A stretch of 7,212 nucleotides of DNA from Solirubrobacteraceae bacterium (GTDB lineage Bacteria; Actinomycetota; Thermoleophilia; Solirubrobacterales; Solirubrobacteraceae). How positions within the stretch are numbered: position 1 is the stretch's first letter; each line of letters starts with the position of its first letter. The stretch spans positions 1-7,212 of the forward strand of contig JADGIB010000186.1 of NCBI GenBank assembly GCA_019683665.1, written 5' to 3'. Positions 4,988 through 7,212 of this stretch are shown here, piece after piece. The notes beneath the pieces were generated by a model. It searched no databases, was not told where the DNA came from, and worked only from the letters and a program-made list of their open reading frames with translations. The translations under genes were made by a program, and so were the position numbers.

Positions 4988-6207
4988 CGCTGCGCGTTCC
5001 ACGTCCCGCCCGGGCTGGGGATGTCGACGCCGTAGGCCATCGCGCCGAGCTGGCGGTAGAAGCTGTCGCGGAACGTCGTGTTGCGGTGCCCGGCGAGCAT
5101 GGCCAGGTCGCGGAAGATGCGCTGGAACTGCTCGCCGTTGCGGGCCGCGCTCGACCCGATCGTGCGGTGGAGGTGCTGCTCGACCGCCTCCCAGGCCATG
5201 ACCATCGTCTCGCGGGCGATCGCCGCCAGCCGGGCGTCCTCGAACCACGTGTAGGGCCGCTCGCCGGTCGCGTTGGCCCGGCACAGCTCCATGTGCTCCT
5301 CGGCGCAGCGCAGCATCGCCGCCTCGGCCGTCTGGATCTTCGCGAACGCCGCCCCGTACCAGCGCTGGAAGTCGACGTCCTCGATCCGCGGGATGAACGG
5401 CGGCGCCGGCGTCGGCCTGCTGCGGGCCCAGTCGGCGTAGATGTCGAGCGCCTGGTAGGCGCCGCCGATCGCCGTGCAGGCCAGCGAGAGGGTGAAGATG
5501 ACGAGCGCCCGGCCGCCGTACATCGGGTTGCCGTGGAGCTCGAGGCCGGGCGTGCCGTCCTCGACGCGCACGTCGACCATGGTGCAGTCCTCGATCATCG
5601 CGTAGGACGGGATGACGGCCCCGTCGAAGCGGATCGAGTTCGAGCCGGTGCCGTTGAGCCCGAGCGTGTTCCCCCAGTCGTCGAGGATCTCGAACGCCGA
5701 GCGCGGCGCGACGAACAGGCCGACCCGCGGGCTGCCGTCCGGGTTCTCGCCCGGCAGCGTCGCCTGGCCCATGTAGTACGTCGACCACGGGATGCCCGAG
5801 CAGTAGGCGACGGCGCCCTCGAGCCGCCAGCCGCCGTCGGCCGGCGTCGCCCGCACGGTCGGCGCGGCGACCGACGCGGCGCGGAAGTCGCCGTTGCCGA
5901 AGACCTCGTCCTGGAGCTCCTGCGGGAACCAGGACGCGACCTGGAGCGCGTGGTTGGCGGCCAGGCACATCCCCCAGGCGGCCGACATGTCGCCGCGGCC
6001 GAGCTCGACCCCGACGCGCATGAACGTCGGCACGTCGACCTCGAGGCCGCCGTAGCGCTTGGGCACGTACATGCGGTAGAAGCCGGCCTCGAGGAAGGCC
6101 TCGTGCAGGCCCTCCGAGTAGGTCGACCGCTCCTCGGTCTCGGCCTGCTCGGCGATGAGCCGGGGCCTGAGGGCCCGCGCCCGCTCGACCAGCTCCTGCG
6201 GCGTCAC
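4984..6207 (-). CDS. Acyl-CoA dehydrogenase-fold flavoprotein (group D monooxygenase-like)
   Basis: A 407-residue protein of the acyl-CoA dehydrogenase fold. The N-terminal helical domain (about 5-110) carries YVPKRYGGLEV (47-57); the central beta domain (about 115-200) has WRLEGAVAYCSGIPWS and LNGTGSNSIRFDGAVIP; the C-terminal helical domain (about 235-395) ends with LAGHRNTTFRD around H374. The Trp-Arg-Leu-x-G and SGIPWS segments, and the His motif in place of the dehydrogenase YEGT/Glu region, resemble flavin-dependent monooxygenases of the HpaB/HsaA/DszC kind (Acyl-CoA_dh_2 domain), which use reduced flavin from a partner reductase. None is visible here. GTG 6207 is chosen because GGGGGAGGG lies 7 bases upstream; in-frame ATGs at 6249 and 6237 would put the operator in the gene. 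It is first of a two-gene unit with the alpha/beta-hydrolase. Family is sure; monooxygenase versus dehydrogenase is not. Confidence 0.85.
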   Translation of the reverse strand: MTPQELVERARALRPRLIAEQAETEERSTYSEGLHEAFLEAGFYRMYVPKRYGGLEVDVPTFMRVGVELGRGDMSAAWGMCLAANHALQVASWFPQELQDEVFGNGDFRAASVAAPTVRATPADGGWRLEGAVAYCSGIPWSTYYMGQATLPGENPDGSPRVGLFVAPRSAFEILDDWGNTLGLNGTGSNSIRFDGAVIPSYAMIEDCTMVDVRVEDGTPGLELHGNPMYGGRALVIFTLSLACTAIGGAYQALDIYADWARSRPTPAPPFIPRIEDVDFQRWYGAAFAKIQTAEAAMLRCAEEHMELCRANATGERPYTWFEDARLAAIARETMVMAWEAVEQHLHRTIGSSAARNGEQFQRIFRDLAMLAGHRNTTFRDSFYRQLGAMAYGVDIPSPGGTWNAQR

Positions 6208-6214
6208 CGCCGCA

Positions 6215-6223
6215 CCCTCCCCC
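6215..6223 (-). promoter_or_regulatory. Ribosome binding site fixing the flavoprotein start at GTG 6207
   Basis: On the minus strand this reads GGGGGAGGG, 7 bases before GTG 6207. The alternative ATG codons at 6237 and 6249 have no comparable site and lie in the divergent promoter region. Confidence 0.6.
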
Positions 6224-6233
6224 GTAGCGACCC

Positions 6234-6270
6234 TCATACAGTCATACAATCACGACCTCTCGGGAGGGTC
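6234..6270. promoter_or_regulatory. Divergent promoter/operator region between flavoprotein and SDR
   Basis: The 82 bp between GTG 6207 (minus) and ATG 6290 (plus) hold an AT-richer patch. TCATACA occurs at 6234-6240 and 6242-6248, a direct repeat with 8-base period. CAGTCATACAA (6239-6249) fits the TNGTNNNACNA FadR-type consensus except at its first base, and GTCATACAATC (6241-6251) differs by one base from GTCAGACAATC at 498-508. TACAAT (6245-6250) could be a -10 element for the SDR, 39 bases before its ATG. On the minus strand TTGACC (6273-6268) could be a -35 element for the flavoprotein. A 17-base imperfect palindrome at 6254-6270 (CCTC-TCGG-GAGG core) lies beyond. Sites are seen; regulation is inferred. 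Confidence 0.5.
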
Positions 6271-6289
6271 AAACCGCGTGGAGGGGGCG

Positions 6290-7062
6290 ATGGGCACGGA
6301 GGAGCGCGGGGCCGCGGCGGCGTCCGCGGGCCGGCTGGAGGGACGGGTGGCGATCGTGTCGGGCGGCGCCCGCGGGATCGGCGCCGCGCACGTGCGGGCG
6401 CTCGCGGGCGAGGGCGCGCACGTCCTCGTCGGCGACGTCCGCGAGGCGGAGGGCGCGGCGCTGGCCGAGGCGCTGGGCGAGCGCGTCCGCTTCCACCGGC
6501 TCGACGTGACCGACGAGGACGCGTGGGCGGCGGCGGTCGCGGCGGCCGAGGACCCGGCGTGGGGCGCAGGCGCCGTCACGATCCTCGTCAACAACGCCGG
6601 GATCATGGACCCCGACCCGATCGAGCGGCTCTCGGCCGAGCGCTGGCGGCGGACGATCGACGTCAACCTCACCGGCCACTTCCTCGGCATCCGCGCGGTC
6701 GTGCCCTCGATGCGGTGGGCCGGGGGCGGCGCGATCGTCAACACCGCCTCGATGACGGCCGAGATCGCGGTCAGCACGCTCGCCCACTACACGGCGAGCA
6801 AGCACGCGGTCATGGGCCTGACGAAGGCGGCGGCGATGGAGCTCGGCCCGGACCGGATCCGCGTCAACGCGCTCCTGCCCGGCATGATCGACACGCCGCT
6901 GACGGCGACCGCGCCGCAGGAGGAGATGGCGAAGGCGTACTCGGGCGACCAGAGGAGGTCGCGGCGATGATGCTGTGGCTCGTCTGCGAGGGGTCCTACG
7001 CGACCGGCGGCGGCTTCCCGGTCGACGGCGGGATCCTGTCGGGCATCCCCTTCGGCGGCTGA
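6290..7062 (+). pseudogene. Short-chain dehydrogenase/reductase with C-terminal frameshift
   Basis: A classical SDR (NAD(P)-dependent alcohol/ketone oxidoreductase), split over two frames. From ATG 6290 the first frame gives a complete Rossmann core: S24-G-G-A-R-G-I-G31, acidic D49 after strand 2 (favouring NAD), DVTD, N101-N-A-G, and the catalytic S154, Y167-xxx-K171. It then leaves the family at about residue 218 and stops at 6968-6970 after 226 residues. The expected ending (LGRPEEVA…, YATGGGFPVDGG) continues in another frame from about 6940 to TGA 7060-7062. Restoring one base within about 6938-6946 (for example a fourth G in the GGG at 6943-6945) gives a normal 257-residue SDR. Ribosome site GGAGGGGG (6280-6287) precedes the start. 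Either a real recent mutation or a sequencing error; the intact core suggests it is recent or artefactual. The first frame alone is 6290-6970. Confidence 0.75.
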
Positions 7063-7078
7063 CGGGAGGAGCGCGCAC

Positions 7079-7212
7079 ATGCCACACGACAGCCTGCGCG
7101 GGAAGGTCGCGGTCGTCACCGGCGCCGCCGGCGGCCTGGGCGGCGGCGCCGCCCGCCGCCTCGGCCGCGAGCGCGCCGACGTCGTGGCCCACCACCACCA
7201 CCGCCCCCCGGG
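7079..7212 (+). CDS. Second short-chain dehydrogenase, N-terminal part (runs off window)
   Basis: Starting at ATG 7079, 44 complete codons are visible before the window ends. The sequence begins LRGKVAVVTGAAGGLG, the typical first strand and glycine-rich cofactor loop of SDRs (T14-G15-xxx-G19-x-G21), followed by the helix AARRLGRERA and second strand DVVAHHHHR. No acidic residue follows the second strand and basic residues do, which would fit NADP preference (inference). GGGAGGAG at 7064-7071 is an excellent ribosome site 7 bases from the start and 16 bases separate it from the previous SDR's end, so the two are probably co-transcribed. Four consecutive His codons next to the C-rich window edge are unusual but do not break the frame. 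The reaction cannot be inferred from this fragment. Confidence 0.75.
   Translation, partial: MPHDSLRGKVAVVTGAAGGLGGGAARRLGRERADVVAHHHHRPP

Noticed and set aside
3674..5035. Long plus-strand open frame across the cupin and alpha/beta-hydrolase
   Set aside because: It is a shadow of the cupin in another frame and of the minus-strand hydrolase. The translation is Arg/Ala-rich without motifs.
6208..6249. ATG 6249 or 6237 as the flavoprotein start
   Set aside because: These would put the divergent promoter/operator inside the gene. GTG 6207 has a strong ribosome site 7 bases upstream, and the added residues do not resemble the family.
5086..6289. Plus-strand open frame opposite the flavoprotein
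   Set aside because: It is antisense to a well-supported acyl-CoA dehydrogenase-fold gene. Only its far end (from about 6940) is meaningful, as the frameshifted tail of the SDR.
1..7212. tRNA or rRNA genes, CRISPR arrays, insertion sequences, attachment sites
   Set aside because: No cloverleaf, regularly spaced repeat, transposase-like protein or terminal inverted repeat was found on reading both strands.

Overview
The window is extremely GC-rich (by eye well above 70%, with almost every third codon position G or C). It is densely coding, with many 1-4 bp gene overlaps. This, together with the Ala/Arg/Gly-rich proteins and GTG starts, suggests an actinomycete-type soil bacterium. The Thermoleophilia/Solirubrobacterales are my best guess, from style only; no marker gene is present.

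Layout. Positions 1-392 (+) hold the C-terminal end of an unrecognised, Arg-rich, probably secreted or surface protein. A 156-bp gap follows, with a perfect 11-bp palindrome (496-506) of the GntR/FadR operator type. Next comes a five-gene plus-strand operon, 549-4004: a gamma-carboxymuconolactone decarboxylase-family protein (CMD), a metallo-beta-lactamase-fold lactonase-like hydrolase, a tandem-CMD protein, a 3-hydroxyisobutyrate-dehydrogenase-family oxidoreductase, and a small cupin whose metal ligands match the bacterial cupin hydroxynitrile-lyase type. Its stop overlaps the stop of a convergent minus-strand pair, 6207-3998: an acyl-CoA-dehydrogenase-fold flavoprotein (probably a flavin-dependent monooxygenase or dehydrogenase), then an alpha/beta-hydrolase. 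Divergent from that pair, starting at 6290 (+), is a short-chain dehydrogenase (SDR) broken near its C-terminus by an apparent one-base loss. A second SDR starts at 7079 and runs off the window.

How they fit together. This looks like a catabolic gene set in three transcription units for a small cyclic, aromatic or lactone-forming substrate. Oxidation could be by the flavoprotein and the SDRs, ring or ester opening by the alpha/beta-hydrolase and the lactonase-like enzyme, and later steps by the CMD proteins, the 3-hydroxyacid dehydrogenase and the cupin. The substrate is not evident, and no ring-cleavage dioxygenase or complete pca set is visible. The 11-base string GTCAKACAATC occurs upstream of both the five-gene operon and the first SDR, at almost the same distance from the start codon (about 46 bases). 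This suggests that one unseen regulator, plausibly GntR/FadR-type, ties the units together.

Most notable items are the shared operator, the broken SDR, the low-complexity insertion carrying a 14-bp direct repeat inside the lactonase-like enzyme, and the hydroxynitrile-lyase-like cupin in a catabolic operon. No RNA gene, CRISPR array, insertion sequence or attachment site was seen, and no gene-free stretch exceeds about 160 bases.
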